Position numbers and translations under genes: made by a program. A DNA stretch of 64,000 bases from Bacillus crepusculi (GTDB lineage: Bacteria; Bacillota; Bacilli; Bacillales; Bacillaceae), in the NCBI RefSeq assembly GCF_014764715.1, contig NZ_JACXXE010000004.1, positions 62,001-126,000 of the forward strand. The letters run 5' to 3'. Under the pieces are notes generated by a model. It was not told the origin of the DNA and made no database searches. It saw nothing but the letters and a program-made list of their open reading frames with translations. Within the stretch, counting starts at the first letter, position 1; every line of letters begins with the position of its first letter. Shown piece after piece: positions 62,533-64,000 of this stretch.

Positions 62533-64000
62533 ATGTCTACAATTGACCACGATAAAATTGTTAAAAGTGTGCCTCAAAAAGGGTTTTTTGGACATCCTAA
62601 AGGACTTTATACACTGTTTTTCACTGAATTTTGGGAGCGTTTTTCTTATTATGGCATGCGTGCACTACTTATTTATTATATGTATACAGAGGTGACAAAA
62701 GGCGGTCTAGGCTTTGACCAGACGACAGCCAATTCGATCATGTCTGTCTACGGTGCCCTTGTCTATATGTCAGGAGTAATTGGCGGGTGGCTCGCCGACC
62801 GGGTATTCGGTTCGTCCAGTACGGTCTTTTATGGCGGAGTTTTCATCATGCTTGGGCATGTCATTTTGGCTCTGCCAAGCGGCGCAACAGCGCTCTTTAT
62901 TAGTATGGGACTGATTATTATTGGGACAGGTCTTCTAAAGCCGAACGTTTCAAACATTGTTGGCGACCTGTATTCAAAAACGGACCCTCGCAGGGATTCC
63001 GGCTTTAGTATTTTCTACATGGGGATCAACATGGGTGGGTTTATTGCCCCATTAATTGTCGGAACACTCGGTCAAAAAGTGAATTTCCATCTTGGTTTCT
63101 CAATCGCTGCCGTTGGGATGCTTGTTGGACTTATTACATTTGTGATTACAAAAAAGCCGAATCTTGGCCTTGCCGGCACCTATGTTACAAATCCACTATC
63201 AGCTGCTGAACGCAAGAACATCAGCATTTTTGGAACATTGATCGTGATTGTGCTCGTTGTTTTCGCTGTCATTGGCATCCAAACAGGCGCGCTTACCATT
63301 AATTTATTCACTTGGTTTGTCAGTGTCCTTGGTGTGCTCATTCCGATTGTTTATTTTATTATGATGTATTTCAGTAAAAAGACGAGCACAGTGGAGCAAT
63401 CCAGGGTACTCGCTTATATTCCATTGTTCCTAGCTGCGGTGATGTTCTGGGCGATTCAAGAACAAGGCTCAAACATTTTAGCCACATATGCGGATCAACG
63501 AACAAACTTGAATTTCTTTGGGATGACACTCGCCTCTTCGTGGTTCCAATCATTGAATCCAATCTTTATTGTGCTGCTGTCTCCTGTATTTGCTTGGTTA
63601 TGGGTCAGACTCGGAAAGAGACAGCCGTCTACCCCGATTAAATTCTCACTTGGTCTTCTGTTTGCAGGATTATCCTTTATTATCATGATCATTCCTGCTT
63701 ACATGGCTGGTCCAAACACACTTGTGAGCCCATTATGGCTCGTGCTTAGCTTCTTCCTCGTCGTGATCGGAGAGCTCTGCTTATCACCGGTTGGTTTATC
63801 AGCGACAACAAAGCTTGCACCTGCTGCCTTCTCAGCGCAAACGATGAGCCTTTGGTTCCTTTCAAATGCCATGGCACAGGCGATCAATGCGCAAGTCGTC
63901 AAACTGTTTGATAAAGTGCCAGAAACCGTCTATTTCGGTATCATCGGCCTGCTTGCCATTGTTTTATGTGGTGTCATGCTTCTGCTTACACCAGTGATTA
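62533..64000 (+). CDS. dtpT: DtpT, proton-coupled di- and tripeptide transporter (partial)
   Basis: The first 489 codons of a POT-family transporter (YclF in B. subtilis, 492 residues), so almost complete; the stop lies beyond the window. The ExxERFxYY motif reads EFWERFSYYGMRALLIYY (about 30-47), GGWLADR follows helix 2, GTGLLKPNVSNIVGDLY is in helix 4, and FSIFYMGINMGGFIAP is the PTR2 signature. It takes up short peptides with protons. AAAGGACC lies ahead of the ATG at 62533. Divergent from yclG. Confidence 0.93.
   Translation, partial: MSTIDHDKIVKSVPQKGFFGHPKGLYTLFFTEFWERFSYYGMRALLIYYMYTEVTKGGLGFDQTTANSIMSVYGALVYMSGVIGGWLADRVFGSSSTVFYGGVFIMLGHVILALPSGATALFISMGLIIIGTGLLKPNVSNIVGDLYSKTDPRRDSGFSIFYMGINMGGFIAPLIVGTLGQKVNFHLGFSIAAVGMLVGLITFVITKKPNLGLAGTYVTNPLSAAERKNISIFGTLIVIVLVVFAVIGIQTGALTINLFTWFVSVLGVLIPIVYFIMMYFSKKTSTVEQSRVLAYIPLFLAAVMFWAIQEQGSNILATYADQRTNLNFFGMTLASSWFQSLNPIFIVLLSPVFAWLWVRLGKRQPSTPIKFSLGLLFAGLSFIIMIIPAYMAGPNTLVSPLWLVLSFFLVVIGELCLSPVGLSATTKLAPAAFSAQTMSLWFLSNAMAQAINAQVVKLFDKVPETVYFGIIGLLAIVLCGVMLLLTPVI

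Noticed and set aside
1-64000. CRISPR arrays, tRNA or rRNA genes, prophage or defence islands
   Set aside because: No regular spaced repeats, no rRNA or tRNA-like folds and no phage or defence genes were seen apart from the single IS element.

Overview
The window looks like a chromosomal segment of a Bacillus of the pumilus/safensis/altitudinis kind. Nearly every gene reads as a close relative of a Bacillus subtilis gene from the ycl, ycn, ycs and yda neighbourhoods (about 0.4-0.5 Mb in strain 168). Ribosome binding sites are strong AGGAGG types, TTG and GTG starts are common, and promoters have the SigA, SigD and possible SigB forms of Bacillus. There is no rRNA, tRNA, CRISPR array or prophage. 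The species is my inference from gene content and order, not from a search.

Layout. 1-4901: the ydaJ-K-L-M exopolysaccharide operon (minus strand, ydaN just starting at the edge), with a c-di-GMP receptor of degenerate GGDEF type. 5098-10507: topB, ycsA (tartrate/malate dehydrogenase), a deletion scar that joins half of an AraC regulator to half of an EamA transporter, a GntR regulator and ydzA. 10509-16710: a large membrane protein of unknown role, a run of tiny membrane proteins, stress genes ydaG, ydaD and ydaC, and two copies of a structured intergenic repeat. 16717-20736: mtlR, a C45-type hydrolase and the spore lipase lipC. 21151-28497: an azoreductase behind an MhqR-like site, then the kip/5-oxoprolinase operon ycsF-G-I-kipI-kipA-kipR, ycsE and a small secreted Excalibur protein. 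28682-32061: small genes, ridA and a SigD-type chemoreceptor. 32162-35259: the mannitol operon mtlA-F-D. 35761-38756: copper genes ycnJ-ycnI and a quinone reductase. 38796-44424: a GABA cluster (gabR divergent from gabT-permease-gabD). 44455-47280: an ArsR gene and a TetR/drug-efflux pair. 47300-48737: one intact IS3-family element. 48894-53428: aspartokinase III, a GAF-STAS protein and the YclJK two-component system. 53638-60279: the yxeK-L-M-N-O-P-Q S-(2-succino)cysteine pathway. 60487-64000: yclG and the peptide transporter dtpT (cut by the window end).

How it fits together. Several clusters carry their own control sites next to their regulator: mtlR and mtlA share an operator of identical arm length at identical distance from the -35 box, each with a cre-like site over the promoter; the kip operon has two palindromes just after its -10 box; gabR/gabT share ATACCA direct repeats; the TetR gene is preceded by two copies of a 15-bp operator. 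The most unusual signals are not protein genes: a structured repeat of about 170 bp with compensatory base changes between copies, one copy bounded by a perfect 27-bp direct repeat; and an insertion sequence lodged exactly in the loop of a terminator hairpin.
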